This document shows, piece by piece, positions 8,533-15,884 of a stretch of 64,000 bases of DNA. Both the position numbers and the translations under genes were made by a program. The stretch's first letter is position 1. The number at the start of each line of letters is the position of its first letter. The notes under the pieces are model-generated. The model was not told the DNA's origin. It did not search any database and saw nothing but the letters and a program-made list of their open reading frames with translations. Origin of the DNA: Virgibacillus dokdonensis (GTDB lineage Bacteria > Bacillota > Bacilli > Bacillales > Amphibacillaceae); the NCBI RefSeq assembly GCF_900166595.1, contig NZ_LT745763.1, forward strand, positions 2,910,986 to 2,974,985, written 5' to 3'.

Positions 8533-9300
8533 TTAAATGAAACGTGCTCTTAATTTTCCTGAAATCATATCAATTACCGTTACCATCAAAATAATCCCTA
8601 ACAAAATAATCCCTACTCTTTCCCAATCTCTAACACTTAAAGCGAAAATAAGCGGTGTTCCTATTCCTCCAGCGCCAATGACACCTAAAACTGCCGCGGC
8701 ACGTACATTTACTTCAAAGCGATACAATATGAACGAGAAAAAGTTTGGTAATACTTGTGGTACAATGGCAAAAATAAAGGTCTTTACTGGATTTGCTCCA
8801 GAGGATATTAATGCTTCTTTGGCACTTAAATCTACATGATCCATACTTTCTGAAATTAGCTTTCCTAACATACCAACAGCACCAATACCTAAAGCTAGAA
8901 CACCTGCAAAGGCTCCTGGTCCTACTGCTTTAATAAATAATAAGGCAAGTACAATATCAGGGAACACACGAATAAAACTTAACATAAACTTACTTGTTCC
9001 AACAGTAGCCTTAGACTTAATAACATTTTTTGAAGCTAAAAAAGCAAATGGAATACAAAGAATACCAGCAATAAATGTTCCTAGCAAAGCAATAGCTAGT
9101 GTATCTAACAACCCACGAAGTAAATCCTCTCCATCGGGGTCATACACATAACCCCAATCAGGTTGAAACAGACCAGAAACAATAGCAGAAACCACTTCAA
9201 CAGATGTATCCTTCCATTCTAATTTCGGTAGACCAACAAAAGCCCAGATGTATATAGCTGAAACGATGGCAACAATTGCAATCAAACGAATTCGCTTCAT
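8533..9300 (-). CDS. phnE: Phosphonate-type ABC transporter permease (second PhnE)
   Basis: A 255-residue inner-membrane permease with about six helices and the coupling-loop motif in EALISSGANPVKTFIFAIVPQVLP and NVRAAAVLGVIGAGGIGTPL, typical of PhnE proteins. With the first PhnE it forms the channel for phosphonate or phosphite driven by PhnC. The start ATG at 9300 overlaps the stop of the upstream phnE by four bases, so translation is coupled. It is the last gene of phnD-C-E-E; a family A repeat follows at once. Confidence 0.92.
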   Translation of the reverse strand: MKRIRLIAIVAIVSAIYIWAFVGLPKLEWKDTSVEVVSAIVSGLFQPDWGYVYDPDGEDLLRGLLDTLAIALLGTFIAGILCIPFAFLASKNVIKSKATVGTSKFMLSFIRVFPDIVLALLFIKAVGPGAFAGVLALGIGAVGMLGKLISESMDHVDLSAKEALISSGANPVKTFIFAIVPQVLPNFFSFILYRFEVNVRAAAVLGVIGAGGIGTPLIFALSVRDWERVGIILLGIILMVTVIDMISGKLRARFI

Positions 9301-10097
9301 GTTAATTTCTCCCTTATTCTTGTTGACAAATAATCAATAATTAAAACAACTACTAATGTATAAATAATAATGGAAGCTGTTTTCCCATAGTCAAGAAATC
9401 CAAGTGTTTGTTCATAATATAGACCAATACCCCCAGCTCCCACCAAACCAAGCACTGCTGCCGCACGGATATTAATTTCGAATGTGTATAGAAAGAACGA
9501 CATAAATGATGCCATTATTTGCGGGACGACACCATAAAAAATCCATTTTAATTTATTTGCACCAACTGCGGTCATTGCCTCCAGTGGTCCAGGGTCTATT
9601 GCTTCAATCGATTCATAAAAAAGCTTAGCAATAATACCAATAGAAAAAAACATGAGCGCAAAAATACCTGGTATAGGTCCAATACCAAACACGGCAACAA
9701 ATAAGGCAGCTAATAACAACTCAGGTATCGTACGAATTAAATTTAAAACAAACCTGGCTGATGTTGTAATCCATGCAGAGCTGAAAACATTCCGCGCTGC
9801 CAAAATTGATAACGGGAATGCGATTAAACCACCAAGCGTTGTTCCAACTACCGCCATACGAATGGTTTCTAAAATCGGCTGTGTGATAACCGAAAAATAA
9901 TCCCAATTCGGCGGCACCAATTGAACAATAAGATCCCACATATTCGGCAATCCACGAAGTAACTCTGTAAATGAAAATTCAATTTGCCAACCTCCCCAAA
10001 GCAGTAACACTGCTATGAAGACTGTTGTAAAAAAAGGCTTTAGCTTAGATGGAGGAACAGGTATTACTAGCGACTGGTTAAACTGTGATTCTTTCAT
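9297..10097 (-). CDS. phnE: Phosphonate-type ABC transporter permease (first PhnE)
   Basis: A 266-residue integral membrane permease. It shows the PhnE family loop [22 protein letters not shown] followed by [18 protein letters not shown]. It is a paralogue of the next gene: two different PhnE subunits are usual in Firmicutes phosphonate importers. ATG 10097 overlaps the phnC stop by four bases. The operon carries no C-P lyase or phosphonatase gene, so the window supports uptake only. Confidence 0.92.
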   Translation of the reverse strand: MKESQFNQSLVIPVPPSKLKPFFTTVFIAVLLLWGGWQIEFSFTELLRGLPNMWDLIVQLVPPNWDYFSVITQPILETIRMAVVGTTLGGLIAFPLSILAARNVFSSAWITTSARFVLNLIRTIPELLLAALFVAVFGIGPIPGIFALMFFSIGIIAKLFYESIEAIDPGPLEAMTAVGANKLKWIFYGVVPQIMASFMSFFLYTFEINIRAAAVLGLVGAGGIGLYYEQTLGFLDYGKTASIIIYTLVVVLIIDYLSTRIREKLT

Positions 10098-10864
10098 TTT
10101 GCAACTCCTATCTGTTCTGCCACTAATTCATGGTTTCCATAAATAGTTGCAAAAACTTCTTCTGTTGCTTCATTAGCTTTTCCATCAAATACTATTTTCC
10201 CTTTATTTAAACCAATAATTCGACTAGCATATTTTCTAGCCAGATCAACAGAATGCAAATTAACTACCATTGTAATATTTAATTCTTGATTAATTCGCAG
10301 CAAGTCATCCATTACTTGCTTCGTTGTAATTGGATCTAAAGAAGCTACTGGTTCATCCGCTAAAATAACTTTAGCCTCTTGCGCTAACGCACGAGCAATG
10401 GAAACCCTTTGCTGCTGTCCTCCAGATAGTTGATCCGCACGAATATAGGCTTTTTCTGCTATATTTACACGGTTTAATGCATTCATAGCAAGTTCTTTAT
10501 CTTGCTTAGAGAATAAACCTAGTATCATTTTTAATGTCGAATGATAACCGACTCGCCCAGATAAAACATTTCTCATGACGCTGGATCGACGTACGAGGTT
10601 AAAGTTTTGAAAGATCATCCCAATGTCTCGTCGAATTCGATACAATTCGTTTCCTTTTGCTTCAGAAATCGAATTTCCGTTAACTGTTATTTCTCCTTCA
10701 CTTATTTCATGCAGACGATTAATGGAACGGAGGAGCGTAGATTTCCCTGCACCAGATAACCCTACTATAACGACAAATTCCCCCTCCTTAATTTGTAAAT
10801 CAATATCATCTAATCCTTTTGTACCATTGGAATATACTTTAGAAACATTTCTTAATTCTATCAA
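10094..10864 (-). CDS. phnC: Phosphonate-type ABC transporter ATPase
   Basis: A 256-residue ATPase with Walker [10 protein letters not shown] (about residues 34-42), Q-loop region [13 protein letters not shown], signature LSGGQQQR, Walker [13 protein letters not shown] and the switch His in VNLHSVD. It powers phosphonate import through the two PhnE permeases. The start codon is TTG at 10864 with AGGGGAAA just upstream. A hairpin separates it from phnD, so the binding protein is probably made in excess over the ATPase. Confidence 0.93.
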   Translation of the reverse strand: MIELRNVSKVYSNGTKGLDDIDLQIKEGEFVVIVGLSGAGKSTLLRSINRLHEISEGEITVNGNSISEAKGNELYRIRRDIGMIFQNFNLVRRSSVMRNVLSGRVGYHSTLKMILGLFSKQDKELAMNALNRVNIAEKAYIRADQLSGGQQQRVSIARALAQEAKVILADEPVASLDPITTKQVMDDLLRINQELNITMVVNLHSVDLARKYASRIIGLNKGKIVFDGKANEATEEVFATIYGNHELVAEQIGVAK

Positions 10865-10891
10865 GGTTTCCCCTACTTTCTATTGAAGTAA

Positions 10892-10926
10892 AAGGAGGCT
10901 GTTCGCGATTGGCGAGCAGCCTTCTT
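10892..10926 (-). terminator. Intra-operon hairpin between phnD and phnC
   Basis: AAGGAGGCTGTTCGC (10892-10906) pairs with GGCGAGCAGCCTTCTT (10911-10926) apart from single mismatches. Read on the minus strand it follows phnD by about 40 bases and ends in CCTTTTAC. It probably acts as a partial terminator or mRNA stabiliser that favours phnD expression. Confidence 0.6.
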
Positions 10927-10964
10927 TGTAATTTATTGTAGTCACAGAAACGCAGTCTGTAAGA

Positions 10965-11897
10965 TTATTTTTCTACTTCTTTACTTACCTTTTCTTCATA
11001 TTCTCTCACAATATCAAAATTGCTATCTTGTGATTCTACGTATCCTTCATGAGAATAAATATCACGAATGATTTGCTGACCTTCCTCGTCTTTTCCAATA
11101 GCAATAAAAGCATCCGTAATAGCTTTCTTCATTTCATCATTAATTTCAGGACGAATCGCTACGGTATCATTCGGAATTGGTTCCGTAAATTCAATAATTC
11201 GTGTTTCTTCAAAAACATCTTCATAGTCACTAGCAACGACATTACGAGCATCTTGAAACGTTACAGCTGCGTCTATGTCACCATTTAACAAAGAAATCAC
11301 CGCTTGATCATGCCCTTTTAATGTTACTGGCTCCACATCGTTCAAAGGATGAATACCAGCCTCTAGTAATGTAGCTGCTGGCCAAACGAAGCCTGCTGAA
11401 GATGTTACATTTTGATAACCAATTTTCTTTCCTTTTAAATCTTCAACAGACTCAATATCAGAATCTTCATTGACAATAAAGATAGAATTATATGAATCCA
11501 CTAATTCTTCTGTTGGGGAACCATCATCATTTACACCATAACGCTGCGCTTGCAACATGACATCGCCTGAACCTTTTTCTTGTGCAAGTACATAGGCGGT
11601 TGGTGGTAAAAATCCAACATCCACTTGTTCTGAATCCATAGCTTCTATGATCGTGTTATAATCCGTAGATACACTTACTTCAACAGGAATATCTAATTCT
11701 TCACTAAGTAATTCTTCCAAAGGCTTTGCTTTCGCCTCTAGTGTATCTGCATTTTGTGAAGGAACAAATTGCACAGAGAGCTCGTCTAATTTTTCTTCAC
11801 CTTTTTTTGCTTGTGCATTATCCGCATCATCCCCACAAGCAGAGAGAAATCCAATTGAAAGTAATAAAGATAGTCCTACGTATTTTGCTTTTTTCAA
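10965..11897 (-). CDS. phnD: Phosphonate-type ABC transporter substrate-binding lipoprotein
   Basis: The 310-residue protein starts with a lipoprotein signal (KKAKYVGLSLLLSIGFLSAC, lipid-modified Cys at 21) followed by an acidic linker. It has the PhnD/SsuA-like fold: QFVPSQNADTLEAKAKPL, DVGFLPPTAYVLA, YNSIFIVNEDSDIESV, VTSSAGFVWPA and PNDTVAIRP. It binds phosphonate-like ligands outside the membrane. The start is TTG at 11897 with a perfect AGGAGGG six bases upstream. It is the first gene of the operon. A specific ligand (phosphonate, phosphite or methylphosphonate) cannot be told from sequence. Confidence 0.92.
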   Translation of the reverse strand: MKKAKYVGLSLLLSIGFLSACGDDADNAQAKKGEEKLDELSVQFVPSQNADTLEAKAKPLEELLSEELDIPVEVSVSTDYNTIIEAMDSEQVDVGFLPPTAYVLAQEKGSGDVMLQAQRYGVNDDGSPTEELVDSYNSIFIVNEDSDIESVEDLKGKKIGYQNVTSSAGFVWPAATLLEAGIHPLNDVEPVTLKGHDQAVISLLNGDIDAAVTFQDARNVVASDYEDVFEETRIIEFTEPIPNDTVAIRPEINDEMKKAITDAFIAIGKDEEGQQIIRDIYSHEGYVESQDSNFDIVREYEEKVSKEVEK

Positions 11898-12145
11898 GCC
11901 CGTTCCCTCCTAATAGATGTAATCTTCAAGTGCTTTTCACCGAAAAAAACCACTTCTCTTTCCCTTTCTAATGATTGTTATGTATAAAGTTTTGATTTCG
12001 CTGAGCACTCTTCCCCTATTCTACAAAACAATTATTTGGCTAGTATTAATTACATGTAAACTTTACGTAATTTCTTTAAAGCCATATAATAATTCGAAAC
12101 CTTAACTATGCTAATTCGTATATTTATAAATAAGGGGGAACACAA

Positions 12146-12676
12146 ATGAAAACCTACCATTTACAAGCTCCTATTTATTTTTCAGCAAAAAAATCCATAC
12201 CTATAACCATTGATCAAGAAGAGGTCGGATACATTCGCAAAACAACTGCTAATACACTTGAAAAAGATCGTGTTTTTACCTATACAAGCTATGATGAGGA
12301 AAAATATTATGTTCTTGGAATAAAGAAAAATGGTTGGAAACGCCTCGTATTAACCGAGTATCAGCTACAAACTAATTCTAAAAAGTATCATTTCAAAGAT
12401 AAATTAGGGAGTAACATACTTTATTTTTGTGTTATGGGGGAGGTAGAAAATCATCAAATTCTAATCGAGGAAAATTGGGCTGGAGATTTAGAAATAAAGT
12501 TTAATCATAATAAAGTTGCCAAGATTAAAGTTGCATCCCTTAGCTTGAAAACAACCTTTCAGTTTGAGGACACTGTGGAAGAAAATAGTCCTTTATTCGC
12601 ACTCACCATTCTTATGTATTTCATGTTCAAAATATATAAAGATGAAAATAATTGGATAGAAGGACTACTTGAATGA
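12146..12676 (+). CDS. Tubby C-terminal-like domain protein
   Basis: A 176-residue soluble protein without signal peptide. The pattern of beta strands (VGYIRKTTANTLEKDRVFTY, KYYVLGIKKNGWKRLVL, KYHFKDKLGSNILYFCVMG) resembles the tubby/LURP-one-like beta-barrel proteins of Firmicutes, whose role is unknown. A GGGGG ribosome site precedes the ATG. It stands alone, divergent from phnD. The fold call is tentative. Confidence 0.55.
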   Translation: MKTYHLQAPIYFSAKKSIPITIDQEEVGYIRKTTANTLEKDRVFTYTSYDEEKYYVLGIKKNGWKRLVLTEYQLQTNSKKYHFKDKLGSNILYFCVMGEVENHQILIEENWAGDLEIKFNHNKVAKIKVASLSLKTTFQFEDTVEENSPLFALTILMYFMFKIYKDENNWIEGLLE

Positions 12677-12814
12677 ATGTTAATATTTTTCATGAAATGA
12701 TACTTTTAATCACTTCTTCGCGAACACTTCCAGCACATTTCTCTTCCTCATTACTCCCTATCCTGCATCACTGCTAATTTGCGCCTCATTTACTTTTTCC
12801 TTTTATATTCATGA

Positions 12815-12820
12815 TATAAT
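12815..12820 (+). promoter_or_regulatory. Extended -10 promoter of the 48-aa gene
   Basis: TGATATAAT gives a perfect TATAAT at 12815-12820 with the TG extension. A well-spaced -35 box is not evident. The coding start follows 45 bases downstream. Confidence 0.55.
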
Positions 12821-12865
12821 GGATAATACACTTATACATCATGGATAAAAAGGAGTTATAAATTA

Positions 12866-13012
12866 ATGAAGGTGAAAATGAACGTTCAAACTGTCTACCA
12901 CGGAGACTTACTACGTGCAGGAAAAGTATACGACGTAGATGACGAAACAGCGAAGCGTTGGATTGCCAGTAAATTAGCTGAAAAGGCAGAAGATCAATCA
13001 GTTAAGCGATAG
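12866..13012 (+). CDS. Small orphan protein, 48 aa
   Basis: The ATG at 12866 has AGGAG nine bases upstream and a consensus -10 box before that, so it is very likely expressed. The product begins MKVKMNVQTVYHGDLLRAG and continues with KVYDVDDETAKRWIASKLAE. The pattern (a short beta hairpin, then a helix with RWI) resembles small phage-type proteins with a 'gain of DDETAxRWI' ending, but I cannot name a family. It has no operon partner. Confidence 0.7.
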   Translation: MKVKMNVQTVYHGDLLRAGKVYDVDDETAKRWIASKLAEKAEDQSVKR

Positions 13013-13117
13013 GATTTAATATAATAAAGTGAAATTTTCATCACTGGGTGGCTTTCTTTCACCCCCCACTAATAATTAGAAAACCAATCTGTGATTTTGT
13101 TGCTGGAGGGAAAAGGA

Positions 13118-13570
13118 ATGAACAACATATCGAAAACCTATTGGGATAATTTTTGGAATGCTAGACGTGAAGAAAAACCAACAGCTGTAACCGCTTGGCA
13201 ATTTGACGATGACCCAGACGACTATTTGGCTCAACTGGTTATCGATGGTCTAAAAACAGCTCTGGGCAAATATTTTATGAATCGGAAAATGAACCAATTC
13301 ATACTGTCCAAGACTATAGCATTATTTTAAATAGCAATGAGGAGCCACTAGCAATTATTAAAACCATCGACGTACAAATAATGCCTATGAATGAAGTTCC
13401 AGAAGATTTCGCTACCGCAGAGGAAGAAGGAAATAGAACATATCAATACTGGAAAGATACGCAATGAAAAGTTCTTAAAACAGGAACTTAGGAATGTAGG
13501 TCTTGCATATTCAGAAGATATGATGTTGGTATGTGAACGTTTTACATTAAATGATGTCAAGCAGAAGTAA
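13118..13570 (+). pseudogene. ASCH-domain protein, broken by two frameshifts
   Basis: A good start (GGAGGGAAAAGG then ATG 13118) opens the frame MNNISKTYWDNFWNARREEK, through AWQFDDDPDDYLAQLVIDGLKTAL. Near 13262 homology moves to another frame: GQIFYESENEPIHTVQDYS, IILNSNEEPLAIIKTIDVQI, up to YWKDTQ and a stop. Near 13465 it moves again: KFLKQELRNVGLAYSEDMML to VCERFTLNDVKQK. Joined, the three pieces make a full-length YhfF-like ASCH protein (a proposed RNA- or nucleotide-binding fold). Both breaks are single-base shifts, so the gene is recently dead unless the sequence has errors. Confidence 0.8.
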
Positions 13571-13610
13571 AAGGCTCTAGAAAACTTAGCTTGCTTTTAA
13601 TCGTTTTAAA

Positions 13611-13700
13611 AAAACTTAGCATCACCCAGTCTTTATGGCGATGGAGCGCCATCGTTTTGCTTATGCTATTAACTAGAAATTTAATACTTTCCTATAGTAG
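13611..13700 (+). repeat. Family B repeat
   Basis: AAAACTTAGC, CCAGTCTTTATGGCGATGG, CATCGTTTTGCTTATGCTAT and a terminal TAATACTTTCCTATAGTAG follow the family B order. A further partial unit (AAAACTTAGCTTGCTTT) lies just before it at 13580. The stretch 13571-13851 holds no gene. Confidence 0.6.
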
Positions 13701-13712
13701 AAAAAACGAAAC

Positions 13713-13753
13713 GCACCTCCAATTGTTAACTGATGTTCAACGATGGGAGGTGC
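13713..13753. terminator. Inverted repeat downstream of the ferredoxin gene
   Basis: GCACCTCC (13713-13720) and GGAGGTGC (13746-13753) form a perfect 8-bp stem with a 25-base loop in the gap between the ASCH pseudogene and the convergent ferredoxin gene. A T-run is lacking on the minus strand side after the loop; GTTTCGTTTTTT follows, which may suffice. Confidence 0.4.
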
Positions 13754-13851
13754 AATCTATAGACAAGTATTTTTACCACCTAAAAGACATTTCTTTTATT
13801 TAAAAGGTAGTATACAAATGTATTTTTCGTTTTCTTCTTTAAATTACAACG

Positions 13852-14091
13852 TCATTTATTCGCAAAAAATTCTTCTGCTTTTTCTAGAAAGACTTCTTGA
13901 TCAGCAGTTAGATCGTATTCTTCTTCAATGGCATCTACAGGGCATACTGCTTTACAAGCGCCACAATCAATGCAAATATCTGGATCAATATAAAATTGAT
14001 CAGGACCTTCTTCTATACAATCAACAGGGCAAACGCTAACACATTCCCCTGACTTCTCGCCTCGGCAAGGATCTAAAATAACAAAAGCCAT
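13852..14091 (-). CDS. 7Fe-type ferredoxin
   Basis: The 79-residue protein has two cluster-binding segments. The first is C9-x7-C17-x3-C21-P (DPCRGEKSGECVSVCPVDCI), which lacks one Cys of the usual CxxCxxC set and therefore fits a [3Fe-4S] site; the second, CIDCGACKAVCP, is a complete [4Fe-4S] motif. This layout is that of Thermus- and Azotobacter-type 7Fe ferredoxins, not the single-cluster Fer of B. subtilis. It carries electrons in the cytosol; the partner enzyme is unknown. Single gene. Confidence 0.88.
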   Translation of the reverse strand: MAFVILDPCRGEKSGECVSVCPVDCIEEGPDQFYIDPDICIDCGACKAVCPVDAIEEEYDLTADQEVFLEKAEEFFANK

Positions 14092-14252
14092 CTATATTAA
14101 CCTCCCTTATATCATTAAACCAAGCTTACTTCTTATTTAATGATACATGAGAACATGATTGCAAGTAAACAGCTTTGAAAAAAAACTTTAAATTCAATAC
14201 GTGAAACGGATCAACCTACTCCAATTGCACACCCCATTATTGTTTCCTATTT

Positions 14253-15449
14253 TTATGTTTCTTTTTCAAAAGCATGCAACGTATCTATCGCTAACTGCGC
14301 TAAAAAGGATGTTCCGATAGGTAAAGCACGTTCATTTATTTGAAAGCGCGCATCATGTAGGGAAGCTTGTTTATTAGTTTCGTCTAATTGAGTACCTAAC
14401 CAAATAAATGCACCAGGATAACTTTCTAAAAAGCGACTAAAATCTTCACCAGCTAAAGACGGATTTATTTCTGGTGTATCTAGATTTAATTCGTTAGCTG
14501 TTTCCCTTGCTAGACTGGCCCATTTTGGTATATTAATCGTAGCAGGATAACCATCTTGATACGTAATATCTACTTTCACTTCAAAAGCTTCTGCAATTTG
14601 TTTCGTAATAGTGAAAAAACGTTCCTTCAGGCGAGCTCGTATAAAAGGCTCATAGGTACGAATAGAACCTTCCGCTTTTACTTGATTTGGAATAATATTC
14701 GCTGCCTCGCCTCCCGTTATTTTGCTTATCGTTACAACGGATGCCTCCAAAGGATCTAGACTTCTACTAACAATGGTTTGCAAACTGGTGATAACATGGC
14801 CTAAAGTTACCATCACGTCCGTGGTTTGATGAGGCATGCTTGCATGCCCGCCAACCCCAGTAAGCGTGATTTCAAATTTATCCGAAGCGCCCATCATTTC
14901 TTTATTTCTTACACCAATTTGCCCAACAGGCAAATCCGGCCATACATGTTGACCGTAAATTACATCTGGAACATATTCAGAGAAAATACCCTCATCCATT
15001 AATCGCTGGGCTCCTCCTTCTGGCGCATCTTCTTCAGCGGGCTGAAATACGAGCAATACCGTTCCATTAAATTCATGACGTAATTGTTGCAACACATAAC
15101 CCGCTCCTAACAACATAGCCATATGCGCATCATGACCACAAGCATGCATTTTATTTTTGTATGTTGAACGGTAAGCGTGGTCGACTAATTCCTGAATAGG
15201 CAATGCATCCATATCAGCACGAAGCGCCACGGTTTTTCCTGATGACTTACCATGAATAATACCTAATACACCATGTGTTGCGTATCCGGTTTCAAAAGGG
15301 ATTTCAAACTGCCGTAATTTTTCTTGAATAAAAGCTGAAGTTCCAATTTCTTCGTTGCTTAACTCCGGATATTGATGGAAATATCTACGTATGAATTCCA
15401 CTTCTTTCTCTATCTTTTTCACCTCATAAGCTATATTCGATTTTTTCAT
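14253..15449 (-). CDS. M20 family amidohydrolase (N-acyl amino acid/hippurate hydrolase type)
   Basis: The 398-residue metalloenzyme shows the M20D metal-binding residues in VALRADMDALPI, MHACGHDAHMAMLLGA and VFQPAEEDAPEGGAQ, and an insertion dimerisation domain (GVGGHASMPHQTTD). Relatives cleave N-acyl amino acids or aminoacyl conjugates in the cytosol with two divalent metal ions. I start at ATG 15449, directly after GGAGGGAATA. Exact substrate cannot be assigned. Confidence 0.88.
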   Translation of the reverse strand: MKKSNIAYEVKKIEKEVEFIRRYFHQYPELSNEEIGTSAFIQEKLRQFEIPFETGYATHGVLGIIHGKSSGKTVALRADMDALPIQELVDHAYRSTYKNKMHACGHDAHMAMLLGAGYVLQQLRHEFNGTVLLVFQPAEEDAPEGGAQRLMDEGIFSEYVPDVIYGQHVWPDLPVGQIGVRNKEMMGASDKFEITLTGVGGHASMPHQTTDVMVTLGHVITSLQTIVSRSLDPLEASVVTISKITGGEAANIIPNQVKAEGSIRTYEPFIRARLKERFFTITKQIAEAFEVKVDITYQDGYPATINIPKWASLARETANELNLDTPEINPSLAGEDFSRFLESYPGAFIWLGTQLDETNKQASLHDARFQINERALPIGTSFLAQLAIDTLHAFEKET

Positions 15450-15839
15450 TATTCCCTCCATCATACAAACATTGTGATAATACTTTATTTTAGTATAATT
15501 TCTCTTTTTTAAAAAATTTCATTTTGAGTGATATTTTATAGATGGTTTAACAGCTGTTTATTACGTTTAGAGCATGCTGGATGTTGACTATTGAAGTAGT
15601 TCAATTCAACAATAGCATGATGACAACTCAAAAGAAGTTTTTATTATGCGAACATATAGCTACCAAATGTTAATGCAACTAGATGTGAGGATGTAGCGCT
15701 GAAAATTATAAAGAGCAAAAGATGATCCCATTGAAGCTACAAAACAAATGGCAAATGAGAAGCGACCTAGCAAGGTGAAAACACTCGAAAAATCCCATCA
15801 AGCACTAGATGAAAAGCGGTATAAATAAGCATTTAAGAA
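15450..15839. other. Non-coding stretch with a possible gene remnant
   Basis: No complete gene is visible. At 15712-15828 a 38-codon plus-strand frame without start reads DDPIEATKQMANEKRPSKVK and ends EKRYK-stop. It has a protein-like composition and could be the tail of a lost gene, but I cannot name it. Confidence 0.3.
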
Positions 15840-15840
15840 C

Positions 15841-15875
15841 AACAACCTTGTGATAAAAGCTATCACAAGGTTGTT
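15841..15875. terminator. Terminator of topB
   Basis: A perfect 15-base inverted repeat (AACAACCTTGTGATA, 15841-15855, against 15861-15875) with a 5-base loop lies nine bases after the topB stop. On the minus strand the stem ends in GTTGTTCTT. Confidence 0.75.
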
Positions 15876-15884
15876 ATAGCTCAT

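Noticed and set aside
8537..8839. 100-codon plus-strand frame across the end of phnE
   Set aside because: It lies entirely antisense to conserved permease codons and has no initiation signal.
13743..14039. 98-codon plus-strand frame opposite the ferredoxin gene
   Set aside because: It is antisense to the Cys-rich ferredoxin and lacks a family match or start signal other than a chance GGAGG within the inverted repeat.
15712..15828. 38-codon tail of a possible protein before topB
   Set aside because: Too short, without a start, and no recognisable family.
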